From contig NZ_ANMO01000095.1 in NCBI RefSeq assembly GCF_000338295.1, forward strand, positions 1 through 42,295: a stretch of 42,295 bases of DNA, in the 5' to 3' direction. Origin of the DNA: Rhodopirellula europaea 6C (GTDB lineage Bacteria; Planctomycetota; Planctomycetia; Pirellulales; Pirellulaceae). Position 1 is the stretch's first letter, and each line of letters starts with the position of its first letter. Below, in pieces: positions 1 through 9,747 of the stretch. Both the position numbers and the translations under genes were made by a program. Under the pieces are notes generated by a model, which did no database searches, had not been told where the DNA came from, and worked only from the letters and a program-made list of their open reading frames with translations.

Positions 1-119
<119 letters not shown>

Positions 120-328
120 CCGTACGATGGGCTTCCAAGCCCGTCGAATTGAAAACCCGAGGCGTGCCACCGACGGCTCCATCCGGTGCTACATTTCATG
201 AACCGCACCTAACCGTCGCTCCGTGACTGGTCACGCGTGTTCCCCAGGAATTCGGCTCTGGATCCATTCCGAACCGAGCACAAAGTCCTGAGACCAGCTC
301 GAAGCGAGCCTGCCCCAAGGAAAGCCCC
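120..328. other. Intergenic region upstream of the FAD oxidoreductase
   Basis: No gene is supported here. A small perfect palindrome, CGTGAC-TG-GTCACG, sits at 222-235 and could be an operator, but nothing else supports that. AAGGA at about 315-319 lies in good position to be the ribosome binding site of the gene starting at 329. Confidence 0.4.
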
Positions 329-2476
329 ATGTCAAACCGCCCAGATCCGCTTCCTGATTTCCGAATTTTCCTCGCTGTCGCTGCGATTGGCTTCCAAACG
401 CTCCTCGCAACGTTTCCCGCCCAAGCAGCCAAGCCGGAAACCAACGGCAAACCTTCGCATGAAACGTCGGCAGATGTGATCGTCTACGGCTCGACTCCCG
501 GCGGATTCTGTGCCGCGATCGCTGCCGCTCGCGAGGGAGCCTCGGTCATCTTGCTCGAACCGACCGATCATGTTGGCGGTTTGAACACGGGTGGCTTGAG
601 TCACTGCGACTCCAACCAAATGGTTCGCAGCACGCTGATAGGGTTGTTTGATGAGTGGCACACACGCATCGTGAAGGATTACACCGACCGTGGTTTGCCA
701 GCACCGTACAACCCGGCCAAGAAAGACCAATCGCGGTGGACGTTCGAACCACATGTGGCCATGCGCGTGACCATGCAAATGCTGGACGAAGCCGGGGTCA
801 CGGTCCAGACAAAGCGTGCTCTGCAATCGGTCACGAAGGATGGGCCACGCATCACTTCATTGAGCACGGCGAATGAAATCTTCACTGCCAAGGTCTTCGT
901 GGACGGCACCTACGAAGGCGATCTGATGGCCGCCGCGGGAGTCGATTGGACCATCGGCAGAGAAGGACGCGAGGAATACAGCGAGTCTTTAGCAGGCAAA
1001 CAAACGCCAAAGCCGAGAATGAACATCAACGGCTTCGACGATCAAGGCAAACCGCTTCCGCTGATCACCGCGACTGATATCGGTGATGAAAACGTCGGTG
1101 ACAAGAATGTCATGACCTACAGCTTTCGGCTGTGCCTGACCAAGGAAGCTGACAACCGGGTTCCGATGCCCAAACCAACCAACTACGACCCGGCCAGGTT
1201 CGAGATTGTCCGTCGGGCGATCCAAGCTGGTGAAACTCGTATCGGCTTCGACCTGTATCCGCTGCCCGGGAACAAACTCGACGGAAACAACTCAATCGGC
1301 GGTCAATTTTCCATCGGTTTGATTGGCGGTGGAAACGACTGGCACGCCGCCGATGAAGCTGGACGAAAAGAGATCTGGGAAGCACATAAACAGTACACGC
1401 TTGAGTTCTATCACTTTCTGACCACCGACCCTGCCGTACCAAAGTCGATGCGGGAACGATACGCGAAGCTCGGACTATGCAAAGACGAATTCGCCAGTCA
1501 CGACCACTTCTCGCCTGCCCTCTACGTCCGCGAATCTCGCAGAATGAAGGGGCAGTATGTCATCAGCCAAAAGGACATCCTCGAAACTCCTGAGAAAGTG
1601 GATCCGATCGCGATCTCGTCGTTTCCAATCGACTCGCATGATTGCCAACGGATTGCACTTCCAGGCGGTGGCGTGATCAATGAAGGGACAATCTTTCCCG
1701 TCCGAAGAACGAATCCCAAACAAGGCTACGCCTATCATGTTCCCTACCGATCGATCCTGCCGCGTAAGGAACAGTGCGACAACCTGTTGGTGCCGGTCGC
1801 GCTATCTTGCACGCACGTCGGGATCTCATCATTGCGAATCGAAGGAGCTTGGATGGCAATCGGCCAAGGCGCCGGTGTCGCCGCGGCGCTAGCGGCGGAT
1901 GCGGATTTGCCTGTCCAGGATCTGGCTTACGAAAAGCTTCGCAAGCGTCTCATCGAACAAGGTCAGGTTTTGCAACTTCCAGAAGTGCCAGAACCCGCGA
2001 CTCAGAGCGAGTCAATCGACAAAAATTCGTTGCCGGGAATCGTGCTCGATGATTCGCAAGCGAAACGAACCGGCCACTGGTCACGCTCGACAAACTTCAA
2101 ACCTCACATCGGAACGGGCTATCTCTACTGCGGCGAGAAAGACTCTCGAGCGAAGGGCGACGGGAACACGACCGCCACGTTTCACTTCAGAGTCCCCAAG
2201 TCAGGACGGTATCAAGTGTTGATGGCATACTCGGCTCACGAGAGCCGATCAAAGAACGTTCCTCTCACGATCTCCAGCGGTGACGAACAAGTGTCCTTCC
2301 ACGTGGACCAGACCATCCCGATGCCATCCGGAAAACACTTCCGCTCCATCGGCACCGTTGCTCTATCGGCCGAGACCGAGACCATCATCCGTATCACGAA
2401 TGCTGACACGTCCGGGTTCGTAATCCTGGACGCCGTGCAACTGCTGCCCGTCGAAGCTGGGGCAACAACCGAGTGA
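329..2476 (+). CDS. Secreted FAD-dependent oxidoreductase with C-terminal golvesin/xanthan-lyase-type domain
   Basis: The 715-residue protein starts with a signal peptide (hydrophobic stretch at about 11-30, ending near AQAA). A Rossmann FAD-binding motif follows at about 48-75, with GSTPGGFCAAIAAAREG and then LLEP, and the VGGLNTGGL stretch matches the FAD_oxidored family that is abundant in planctomycetes. The last roughly 130 residues (GHWSRS to AVQLLPVE) look like the golvesin / xanthan-lyase carbohydrate-binding beta domain often attached to these oxidoreductases. Substrate is unknown; a role in polysaccharide or sugar oxidation outside the cytoplasm is inference. The start at 329 is supported by AAGGA about 10 bases upstream. 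The gene ends just before a strong hairpin terminator. Confidence 0.88.
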   Translation: MSNRPDPLPDFRIFLAVAAIGFQTLLATFPAQAAKPETNGKPSHETSADVIVYGSTPGGFCAAIAAAREGASVILLEPTDHVGGLNTGGLSHCDSNQMVRSTLIGLFDEWHTRIVKDYTDRGLPAPYNPAKKDQSRWTFEPHVAMRVTMQMLDEAGVTVQTKRALQSVTKDGPRITSLSTANEIFTAKVFVDGTYEGDLMAAAGVDWTIGREGREEYSESLAGKQTPKPRMNINGFDDQGKPLPLITATDIGDENVGDKNVMTYSFRLCLTKEADNRVPMPKPTNYDPARFEIVRRAIQAGETRIGFDLYPLPGNKLDGNNSIGGQFSIGLIGGGNDWHAADEAGRKEIWEAHKQYTLEFYHFLTTDPAVPKSMRERYAKLGLCKDEFASHDHFSPALYVRESRRMKGQYVISQKDILETPEKVDPIAISSFPIDSHDCQRIALPGGGVINEGTIFPVRRTNPKQGYAYHVPYRSILPRKEQCDNLLVPVALSCTHVGISSLRIEGAWMAIGQGAGVAAALAADADLPVQDLAYEKLRKRLIEQGQVLQLPEVPEPATQSESIDKNSLPGIVLDDSQAKRTGHWSRSTNFKPHIGTGYLYCGEKDSRAKGDGNTTATFHFRVPKSGRYQVLMAYSAHESRSKNVPLTISSGDEQVSFHVDQTIPMPSGKHFRSIGTVALSAETETIIRITNADTSGFVILDAVQLLPVEAGATTE

Positions 2477-2520
2477 TGACTCGCGGACGGTTCTTGGCAA
2501 GACGTTCGTTGAACGCATGA

Positions 2521-2560
2521 AAAAAGCCTGCGATCGAAACTTTCCGATCGCAGGCTTTTT
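2521..2560. terminator. Bidirectional rho-independent terminator
   Basis: AAAAAGCCTGCGATCG (2521-2536) and CGATCGCAGGCTTTTT (2545-2560) form a perfect 16-bp stem with an 8-base loop. It has a T-run on the + strand and an A-run at the other end, so it can stop transcription in both directions. It sits between the convergent genes ending at 2476 (+) and 2608 (-). Confidence 0.95.
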
Positions 2561-2607
2561 GTTTTGCTTCGCAGCTGACGGGCCCGACATTTCTCGAGCT
2601 TGCGCTG

Positions 2608-3615
2608 CTACTGAGCCTGAGCGACTTGTTCTGCGGCGATGTTCGCCGTCACGATGGCTTTCGCGGTCACGGCGTTTTCGCCACGAGTGCGAATCACCAT
2701 GGGAACTCGTTGATTGCCTCGAGCGGAGTCAGCGGTCAATGTCAGGTCGACCATGTGGATCATTCGCTCATCTTCGCTGGCCGAGAATTCCACTTTCCAA
2801 CCTTCGCATTCGATCGACTCGATCGCGAATGGCTTGCGACCTCGGATAGCCAAACGTTGCGAGACACTGTCTCCCTGTTTGATTGTTCCGACGGCGATGG
2901 ATTGCGGGGCGATCGACAGAGCCGATTCGACGGTGCCGATCACACGCAAAGGAACGTTCGGCATGCTGCGGTCGTTGGTTTGAACAATCAGCTCGTCTTG
3001 GAAGTAGCCTTCGGGAGCGTCTTCGCGAACTTGGACAGACAATTCGTAGTTGGCTTTGCCGGCACCGCGTTCGGTTTGTTTGAAGGATGGAACCAACCAA
3101 GGTGTGTTCGATCGGACGTCAACAACCTGCCAATCGCTTCGGCCGGCGTAGAACAACTTGGTCGATCCCGATTTCGGTTCGCCTTGGTTGATCGTTCCCA
3201 ATTCAATTGCACCGGGGTGAAACACCATGTCGCTGCGGATGTAACCATCCACTCGCAATTGGATTTCGCTGTAGAAAGGTTTGTCGATCACGACCGTCAA
3301 CGTCGCGCCTTTTTTGCCGCGAAACGTGGGGGTGTTGAACCGAGCCAAGATGGAACCCGATTGGCCGGGAGCAATCGTCGCGGTTTCGATGATCGCCGTG
3401 GTGCAACCACAGCTCTCACGGACAGACCGGATGTGAAGATCCGAAGTGAACGTGTTGACGACCGGGAATCGAAATTCCGTCTTCGACGCTACCGCGACGG
3501 TCCCGAAGTCGTGCTTTTTCACTGGAAACACAGTCTGAGTCCAATCCGCTTTCGCAGACGAACCAAGGGCTGCACCCAAAAAGACAAACGCTACCAACAA
3601 CACTCGACTGTTCAT
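2608..3615 (-). CDS. Secreted DUF1573 protein
   Basis: The N-terminus MNSRVLLVAFVFLGAALG is a signal peptide ending near SAKA. Residues about 28-125 match DUF1573: phrases such as HDFGTVAV, a VRESCGCTTA cysteine pair and IAPGQSG are characteristic. The domain is an Ig-like or MSP/ASH-type fold that is extremely common in planctomycetes and Bacteroidetes. The remaining part looks like further beta-rich repeats (for example GTINQGEPKSGS and GTIKQGDSVSQ). Function is unknown. I chose the ATG at 3615, not the longer frame to 3669, because AGGAGG lies just upstream and the signal peptide then begins at residue 1. Transcription converges on the terminator at 2521-2560. Confidence 0.9.
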   Translation of the reverse strand: MNSRVLLVAFVFLGAALGSSAKADWTQTVFPVKKHDFGTVAVASKTEFRFPVVNTFTSDLHIRSVRESCGCTTAIIETATIAPGQSGSILARFNTPTFRGKKGATLTVVIDKPFYSEIQLRVDGYIRSDMVFHPGAIELGTINQGEPKSGSTKLFYAGRSDWQVVDVRSNTPWLVPSFKQTERGAGKANYELSVQVREDAPEGYFQDELIVQTNDRSMPNVPLRVIGTVESALSIAPQSIAVGTIKQGDSVSQRLAIRGRKPFAIESIECEGWKVEFSASEDERMIHMVDLTLTADSARGNQRVPMVIRTRGENAVTAKAIVTANIAAEQVAQAQ

Positions 3616-3620
3616 TCGAT

Positions 3621-3634
3621 CCCCTCCTGAGGGG
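3621..3634 (-). promoter_or_regulatory. Strong Shine-Dalgarno inside a small inverted repeat
   Basis: Read on the minus strand the sequence is CCCCTC-AG-GAGGGG followed by ATCGA and the ATG. It contains AGGAGG, a much stronger ribosome binding site than most genes here have. The CCCCTC half could pair with it and mask it, but the loop is only a few bases. Confidence 0.6.
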
Positions 3635-3945
3635 AGCAGCAAGGAAACATGTTCACGTGAAATGCTCATCCATCATGCCCATCCGTCGGCATAGGCTCCG
3701 ACGTTGACCATTTGCTAGCAACAACGCGAGGGTCGGGTGCGTCCACAATCGATCAACGATCTTCGCTGAATCCTACCGACATGCTTCAAATGGACAAGCT
3801 CGATTGGGGGGAGAATTCAGGGAATCGCTGGATTTTCAAGGAATCCTTGAAGAATTGCTCATTCAAATTGACGTTGTTCCCGACGGCATTCATTTCGTAG
3901 CGTCTGGCCGGTCGATTGTCCCCCGTCTCCGATGCCAGGTTCGTC

Positions 3946-5802
3946 ATGTCCTCGCCACGTCTCCTCCTCCCGCACACGTTCACCGAATGGTCCTTGCGAC
4001 CATCGTCGCTGACACGCTCGGGATTGGCTGTTGCCTTGTTGGCCGCCGGACTCACCAGCCTGGGATGCCATCGTTCGCGATTGTTCTCACCGCTGAACGG
4101 CAGGTCCAGTCTCGAAAGGCACGCCAATCAGGGACCATCGGACATTTTCATCTCGGGCGAAGACGCGACACCCGAGACGCTCCTGGAAGAAGTCCCGCAA
4201 CGACTCGCAACCGCGAAGACTCCGATCACACGAAAAGATTCGGGATCGACATCCGCGCCCAATGCAAACACTGCGCAACCTGAGTCCAGGCAGGCGACCG
4301 CCCCGGCACCCGGTTCAGACGACATGTCGTCAAATCAACTCGGCGCTGCAACTCGGCAGGTCAGTTACGTCAGCGATTCACCGTCAATCGCAAACGCGAA
4401 CCGAGCCGCTCAACCGAAGAACCACCCCGCCGCGAAAGAAGCCAGCTCACCGGACACTTATGCGGGCGTTGACGTCAGCATGATCCAAGACGCGCTGAAG
4501 AATCACCCTCCTGAAGTGCAGCGTGAAGCGATCCGCCGTCTGATGGCGATGTCTTACAAGAAGGCAAAACCAACCAACCAACCCGCCAGCATCGATGACA
4601 TTTTGGAAGCGTCATTGGATTCGCTGCCAGCACTTCCCGACGAAGTGGTCGACCGAGGCCTGACACCACAACGGATCGCGGCGGAGTACCATCCCAAGAC
4701 TTCCCTCGAGCCCGCGTCCGACACAATCGCAGCAAACGAACCCGGTGCACCCGCATCACCATTGGAATCTGCGACCAACAACGTGGCCCAAGCAGCTCAG
4801 CCAATCTCTGAGTTCAACTTCACCGATCAAGTTCTCGAAGACATCTTCGACGAAGAGTCGTTCAGCATGAACGACACCGAGGACTCATCGTCACAGTCCG
4901 AGGCACCCGCGTCATGGAACTTCTCTGACAAGACCGCTGCCACACCGGAAGCCACACACACTCTGTCGGACCACATTGAAACAACGACCGACAATGGCAA
5001 CGTCGTCAAAGTCCAACAAGTCTCGGCAACCGAACTGCCCAAGACGCCAGCATCGTCCGCGGTTGCTCCAGCGGCAAACGTTGAATCGCTCAGCGACTCC
5101 GAACTTTATGACGCTCTGCTGAAGCGACTGGGACAAGCCGAACCAAACGAATCAGAGGCTCAGAAACAACGCCGCCAAATCATCAAGCGTCACTTGATGG
5201 TTCTGTCCGGTGACCCAGATCGTGCGGTCGACAAACTGGAAGGTTTGACCACGCAAGAACAAGAGTACCTGCGTCATCAATTGCTCGGCCTTTGGACCAT
5301 CATCGATCCGAATGGGCACCCCGTTTCATCGCGACGCTTCAGCTCGGCACTTCCGCAAATTCGTCAAGCGACCGAGTTCCTCGCGGCGGCTACCGATTCA
5401 CTTGATGTTCGCGCCTTGGAATTCTGCACCGAGATCGAAGCGTACGGCCAAGTCAAACCGTTTCCGAAACGGCAGTTTGATCCCGGTCAACAAGTCATCT
5501 TGTACTGCGAGATTGAGAACTTTGTGGCCAAGCGGAGCAGCGATGCCGGCAAAGAAGGCTTCGAAACCATGTTGCAGGGCAGCTACGATCTGCTTGACGA
5601 TTCAGGACGCAGAGTCGCTAGCCAATCGTTGCCCGTCGACAAACAGCTTTCAAAGAACAAACTTCGTGACTACTTCATCGCCTACCAGATGTACTTGCCT
5701 GAGTCCTTGGAACCGGGAAGCTATCGGTTGCGTTTGACGATGGAGGACGTTCACGGCAAGAAGTATGGCCAGAACGAAATCGAGTTTTCCATCAAACGCT
5801 AG
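3946..5802 (+). CDS. Hypothetical probable lipoprotein, low-complexity middle, C-terminal beta domain
   Basis: I do not recognise this protein. From the ATG at 3946 it has 618 residues (an in-frame TTG lies 30 bases earlier). Near residues 24-42 a hydrophobic stretch ends in TSLGC, which looks like a lipoprotein signal with a weak lipobox. A Ser/Thr/Pro/Ala-rich, acidic low-complexity region follows to about residue 400. The last 160 residues look folded: a helical part (LLGLWTIIDPNG...) and then a beta-rich domain with RQFDPGQQVILYCEIENF and LEPGSYRLRLTMEDV, resembling an Ig-like or C2-like sandwich. It probably sits in the cell envelope. Its last 11 bases overlap the end of the convergent kinase gene. 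Confidence 0.75.
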   Translation: MSSPRLLLPHTFTEWSLRPSSLTRSGLAVALLAAGLTSLGCHRSRLFSPLNGRSSLERHANQGPSDIFISGEDATPETLLEEVPQRLATAKTPITRKDSGSTSAPNANTAQPESRQATAPAPGSDDMSSNQLGAATRQVSYVSDSPSIANANRAAQPKNHPAAKEASSPDTYAGVDVSMIQDALKNHPPEVQREAIRRLMAMSYKKAKPTNQPASIDDILEASLDSLPALPDEVVDRGLTPQRIAAEYHPKTSLEPASDTIAANEPGAPASPLESATNNVAQAAQPISEFNFTDQVLEDIFDEESFSMNDTEDSSSQSEAPASWNFSDKTAATPEATHTLSDHIETTTDNGNVVKVQQVSATELPKTPASSAVAPAANVESLSDSELYDALLKRLGQAEPNESEAQKQRRQIIKRHLMVLSGDPDRAVDKLEGLTTQEQEYLRHQLLGLWTIIDPNGHPVSSRRFSSALPQIRQATEFLAAATDSLDVRALEFCTEIEAYGQVKPFPKRQFDPGQQVILYCEIENFVAKRSSDAGKEGFETMLQGSYDLLDDSGRRVASQSLPVDKQLSKNKLRDYFIAYQMYLPESLEPGSYRLRLTMEDVHGKKYGQNEIEFSIKR

Positions 5803-7267
5803 CTCGATTTCGACGCCAAGCGGTCCAGGCTCCCGCAGCGAGCATGCAGCTTTGAGCAAAGAACGCGGGCGCAATCACCAGAAACACGAGGGTCGTCGCC
5901 ACCACTCTCCCCTCGTAGAGTCTCAGCGTGGTCCCGTCGCTGAACAAGTTGGTCGCCTGAACTATGGACCAAACCAACGAGATGGCGCTCATGAATGCCA
6001 ACCATCGATAGTTTTTGGTCTTGCAAATCATCATGTATCCGGCGTGAGCACCCAGCAGGTGGAAAGGCATGACCACCAACACGACAAAGAAGATGAACTC
6101 CGGCAGCGACTCCGCCAGACCGGGGACATGCAAATGTCGCTGCCAAACGAAGATCGCGCCGATCGCGGCCCAAGCCCAAATAAAGAAGTTGATGCCGATG
6201 ACGGCCCAACCAAAAACCTTCGCCAGGGATCCATGGTACAGCTCGTACCCAAAACGTTCCATCAGTCCGGGACTCTTCGCCTCAATGGGTTCACCATCGA
6301 TCAAACGTTGTAAATCGGCGGCTAAAGCTGAGGCTGATTCATAACGCAGATCCGGATCACGTCTCAGACACTTCAAACAGATCGCCTGCATCGCATTGGA
6401 CAAATTCGGTCGATGTTTTTGCGGACCTTCGATTGAAGTGTGATGCAGCATCAGGACCGCTTCGGCAAAACTTTCCGGTGCTAAAGGCGTGGTCCCCGTC
6501 AGCATCTGATACAGCATCACGCCGAGCGAATAGATATCGCTCTTCGGTGTGATTTGACGATTGCCAAACATGGCTTGTTCAGGCGCAATGTAGCGAGGCG
6601 TGCCCGCGATTCGAGTCGTCGTGGCGACGGTCGAATCCGTGTGTGCACACAACCCAAAATCTAACACCACTGGCTTTCGCAATTCGCCGCTGGAGGTTTG
6701 CTGCATCAGGATGTTCTGCGGCTTGAGATCTCGATGGATGATCCCCGACTCATGACCATACTGAACGGCGTTTGCAATCTGAATCATCAACTCGGCCGCT
6801 TGCGATTCAGACATCGGAGCAGATAGCCCAGCCAACCAATCGCCCAAGTGTTGCCCGGTCAGATAGGGCATCACGTAGTAGTGCAAATCGTCTTGTACAC
6901 CACAGTCGTAGATCGAAATGATGCCGGGATGATCCAAGCGAGCGGCAGATTGAGCTTCCTCCTGAAATCGCCGAACCGCAACCTTGTCACGGACAACTTC
7001 GGGACGAGCAATTTTGATCGCCACATCACGTTTGAGTTTCTGATCATGCGCGAGGTAAACGATTCCAAACCCGCCGCGGCCAATCTCTCGCACCAATTCG
7101 TAGCCGCCAACATGCCCCTGAATCTGACGAGCGGACCAAATTTGGGGTGCGTCGATTGCACTGAGCAAAAACGATGACTCCCCGACCACAACGGTCGCTT
7201 CCGAATCCGCACCGGTGTCATCCCGGGTGCGTTGATCGTCGCTGGTCAGGTCGGTGTTCTTTTCCAT
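5792..7267 (-). CDS. Membrane-anchored serine/threonine protein kinase
   Basis: A 491-residue Hanks-type kinase. From the ATG at 7267 the glycine loop GRGGFG is at 63-68, the ATP lysine in VAIK at 85, the catalytic loop HRDLKPQN at 178-185, DFG at 203-205 and the APE motif (RYIAPEQ) at 228-230, so all catalytic residues are present. After the kinase domain (about 55-320) come roughly four hydrophobic segments, giving a membrane C-terminus. There is no obvious extracellular sensor, unlike PASTA kinases. The frame can extend to a GTG at 7354, but the extra 29 residues are Cys/Arg-rich and unlike a kinase leader. The 3' end overlaps the convergent gene by 11 bases. Confidence 0.93.
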   Translation of the reverse strand: MEKNTDLTSDDQRTRDDTGADSEATVVVGESSFLLSAIDAPQIWSARQIQGHVGGYELVREIGRGGFGIVYLAHDQKLKRDVAIKIARPEVVRDKVAVRRFQEEAQSAARLDHPGIISIYDCGVQDDLHYYVMPYLTGQHLGDWLAGLSAPMSESQAAELMIQIANAVQYGHESGIIHRDLKPQNILMQQTSSGELRKPVVLDFGLCAHTDSTVATTTRIAGTPRYIAPEQAMFGNRQITPKSDIYSLGVMLYQMLTGTTPLAPESFAEAVLMLHHTSIEGPQKHRPNLSNAMQAICLKCLRRDPDLRYESASALAADLQRLIDGEPIEAKSPGLMERFGYELYHGSLAKVFGWAVIGINFFIWAWAAIGAIFVWQRHLHVPGLAESLPEFIFFVVLVVMPFHLLGAHAGYMMICKTKNYRWLAFMSAISLVWSIVQATNLFSDGTTLRLYEGRVVATTLVFLVIAPAFFAQSCMLAAGAWTAWRRNRASV

Positions 7268-7577
7268 ACGAAGTGTTTGAGCAGAACGAAAATTTAGGAA
7301 GTCGCAGCAAGTCAGGGAATACCTGCAATTCGCTTCGCGGCCAATGATTAACACCGTGCGATTCTTAGGCCAATATCACAGGAGCGGATACCATCCCCCT
7401 GAATTCTCGTCGGGAATCTCGACAGCACAAGAACGCCGGCAAATTTCGCCCAAACAGGACGCACTTGAAACTGAAGGTCAGCGATATGGTGACCTGCCAC
7501 ATCCATGCGATCGAATCAAGAGCTCAGCCCCGCGTTTCAACTATCGCGTCGGGGCGACGAGCGGTATCGTTTCCGCC
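7268..7577. promoter_or_regulatory. Divergent promoter region between kinase and transporter genes
   Basis: These 310 bases separate two divergently transcribed genes, so promoters for both must lie here. I see no clear -35/-10 pair, no long palindrome and no small gene with support. Open frames run into it from both sides, but without ribosome binding sites. Confidence 0.4.
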
Positions 7578-8462
7578 ATGCACCTATTACTTCCTTTGCT
7601 GGCCAGCATCCTCTTCGTGTGCGGCCTGATCTTTGTCAAACGAGTCAGCCGATCCGACGTCCGCCCCGATGGCGTGGGCCAAGTCGCGTTGTTGTTCTGC
7701 GTGAACATGGGCAGCGCCGGTTTGATGTCCTTGCTGTGGTTGTTCGACGGACCGGAGACGTATTGGCTGAATTGGTGGCAACCCGCCATCGTGGCAGTGC
7801 TGTTCATGATGGGGTTGCTATTGACGTTCACCGCCGTGGAAGTCGGGGACGTGTCGATCGCAACGCCGGTGTTCGGCGTGAAGGTCGTCTTTGTCACCTG
7901 CCTGCTTGCATTGTCATCGGCCAACGGAGTCCCCAGTGCGATATGGGGTGCGGCGTTGCTGGCCGCGACCGGCATCGCTCTGATCCAGTGGACGGGACAA
8001 CATCACCCAAGGCGAATCGGACTGACGATTCTGCTCGCTCTTTCGGCGGCGTGCTGCTACGCCACGTTTGACATCTTGGTCCAACGCTGGTCTCCCGATT
8101 GGGGATCAACACGGTTCCTGCCTGCCGTGTTCGTGATCGTCGCGGGTTTGTCGTTGCTGGCTTTGCCTTGGGTTCGTTGGAAACCGGTCGTTTCCAACGG
8201 CAACTGGAAGCTGATGGTTCCGGCCGTCATTTTGCTGGCCAGCCAAGCGTTCTGCATCACCATCGCGGTCTCGCTGTTCGGCGATGCGGCGCGACTCAAC
8301 GTTGTCTATTCGCTTCGTGGCCTATGGGGTGTGCTGCTCGCTTATGCGGCCGCGAAAATTTGGGGCGGTGACGAAGCCAACCTCAGCGGCAAACTCCTGT
8401 TGACGCGTTTGTCCGGCGCGGCGTTGCTGACCCTGGCCGTTGCCTTGGCCGTCTTGGGCTGA
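7578..8462 (+). CDS. EamA/DMT-superfamily-type integral membrane transporter
   Basis: The 294-residue protein has about ten hydrophobic segments and no large soluble part, the size and pattern of drug/metabolite transporters with two EamA repeats. Between the halves lies a short basic loop (QHHPRR). The first half ends with VSIATPVFGVKVVFVTCLLAL, the typical position of the conserved segment in which DMT transporters switch partners. Substrate cannot be read from the sequence. I chose the ATG at 7578, which begins directly with a membrane segment (MHLLLPLLASILF); the frame is open back to 7344, but the extra 78 residues look like translated promoter. Confidence 0.78.
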   Translation: MHLLLPLLASILFVCGLIFVKRVSRSDVRPDGVGQVALLFCVNMGSAGLMSLLWLFDGPETYWLNWWQPAIVAVLFMMGLLLTFTAVEVGDVSIATPVFGVKVVFVTCLLALSSANGVPSAIWGAALLAATGIALIQWTGQHHPRRIGLTILLALSAACCYATFDILVQRWSPDWGSTRFLPAVFVIVAGLSLLALPWVRWKPVVSNGNWKLMVPAVILLASQAFCITIAVSLFGDAARLNVVYSLRGLWGVLLAYAAAKIWGGDEANLSGKLLLTRLSGAALLTLAVALAVLG

Positions 8463-8503
8463 TCACAACCAACTCGGATAAGACAACTTTGCCGATTGGC
8501 AAA

Positions 8504-9547
8504 CTAACGCTGCAGAAGGTGTTTGGTGAAGAAGTCTTTAATGTGTTGTTTCGTCTTCGGATGAAACAAGGTCATCATGTGCCCTTGGTTCTCAACCACA
8601 GTCAGCGAGACCGCGACACCAGCTTCCATCAACGCAGCCGCGAATTTTTCGCTGTTCTCAATCGGCACCAACAAATCCTTTTCGCCGTGAATCAACTGCG
8701 TCGGCGGATCGCCCGGTGACACGTGCGCGGTCGGCGAAGCTGCCACGTAGTTGTTCGGGACTTCCCGCGGTGTGCCACCCAAAAAGTAGCTCAACCCCGC
8801 GTTGTCATCGGGAACGATTCGGAAGTCACACGGAGGACCACCGGCACACACCGCGGCGATGGGTGGCAAGAGTTCCCAGCGTGGGTCGTCGCGTGGCCAC
8901 TCGCTGGCCAGCATTTGCGTGGAGCGTTCTTCGTTTCCCAACACTCCAATCAACGCCGACAGGTGGCCTCCCGCGGAATAGCCAAACATGCCAACGCGGC
9001 TCAAATCGATTTTCCAATCGTCAGCATGCTCCACCAATTGCAGCAGGACCTGCCGAACATCGTCAACCTGCCGAGGGAATTGGTGCTGTGGTGCCAATCG
9101 ATAATTCATGTTGACCACGATAAAGCCCAACTGGGCCAGCCGATCGCAATACGCTCGCAGAGTCCACTTGTCACCGATCGCCCAACCGCCACCGTGAATC
9201 ATCAACACCGCCGGCCGAGGCTCACCTTCCACGATGACTTCACCGGCATCGCTGGTCGTGATCGTGTGCTGGTCAGATACCGGAATGTGCAAGTCAAACA
9301 ATCCGGCGGTTCCGTCTGACTCGCTGTATCGAAGATCGAGAAATTGCCGCACTTCGACGGACTGGCCCGGGTCTTCCACTGCGTCGCTGGTTTGAACGGC
9401 GGGTACCGGGTCGGTCGTGTTCTTTTCGGTGGCGGCTTCAGCCACGGGATCCGCATTTCCACCATCCGCGGACCAAGCCGGAGTGGATGCCAGAACCAAT
9501 CCCCAGGCAACCAAGCCACCCACTTGAGCCAGCAGAAGTTTCCGCAT
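8504..9547 (-). CDS. Secreted alpha/beta-hydrolase (esterase/lipase, BD-FAE type)
   Basis: From the ATG at 9547 there is a signal peptide ending at about ASTPAWSA (residue 27), a Thr/Asp-rich linker, and an alpha/beta-hydrolase fold. HGGGW (118-122) is the oxyanion-hole motif of the hormone-sensitive-lipase and feruloyl-esterase-like families. GYSAGG (189-194) holds the nucleophile Ser191, LIHGEKD supplies the acid, and ENQGHMM the catalytic histidine near the C-terminus. In planctomycetes such enzymes are thought to cleave ester groups from polysaccharides; the precise substrate is unknown. The frame is open to 9652, but the later start places the signal peptide at the N-terminus and has GGAAG upstream. 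Confidence 0.9.
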   Translation of the reverse strand: MRKLLLAQVGGLVAWGLVLASTPAWSADGGNADPVAEAATEKNTTDPVPAVQTSDAVEDPGQSVEVRQFLDLRYSESDGTAGLFDLHIPVSDQHTITTSDAGEVIVEGEPRPAVLMIHGGGWAIGDKWTLRAYCDRLAQLGFIVVNMNYRLAPQHQFPRQVDDVRQVLLQLVEHADDWKIDLSRVGMFGYSAGGHLSALIGVLGNEERSTQMLASEWPRDDPRWELLPPIAAVCAGGPPCDFRIVPDDNAGLSYFLGGTPREVPNNYVAASPTAHVSPGDPPTQLIHGEKDLLVPIENSEKFAAALMEAGVAVSLTVVENQGHMMTLFHPKTKQHIKDFFTKHLLQR

Positions 9548-9747
9548 CGAGCACTTCCGTGGGACGGCCCCCCGTAAATGCACCAATGAGGTCGAGCGAC
9601 GGATTGAAGAAGTCATCTGCGTCATATTTGGGTCCGTAGGCGAGGTTTGCACAACACGTATAATAGAGCTAGGTCCATTGCCGAGTCATTGCCATTTCGA
9701 CGCAGTGGCTTCCACCTTCCCCCCATCGCCGACCTGATCTGCCCAAT

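Noticed and set aside
2626-3630. 334-codon + strand frame opposite the DUF1573 gene
   Set aside because: The minus strand shows a signal peptide, a Shine-Dalgarno and DUF1573 motifs; the + frame is its shadow with no domain.
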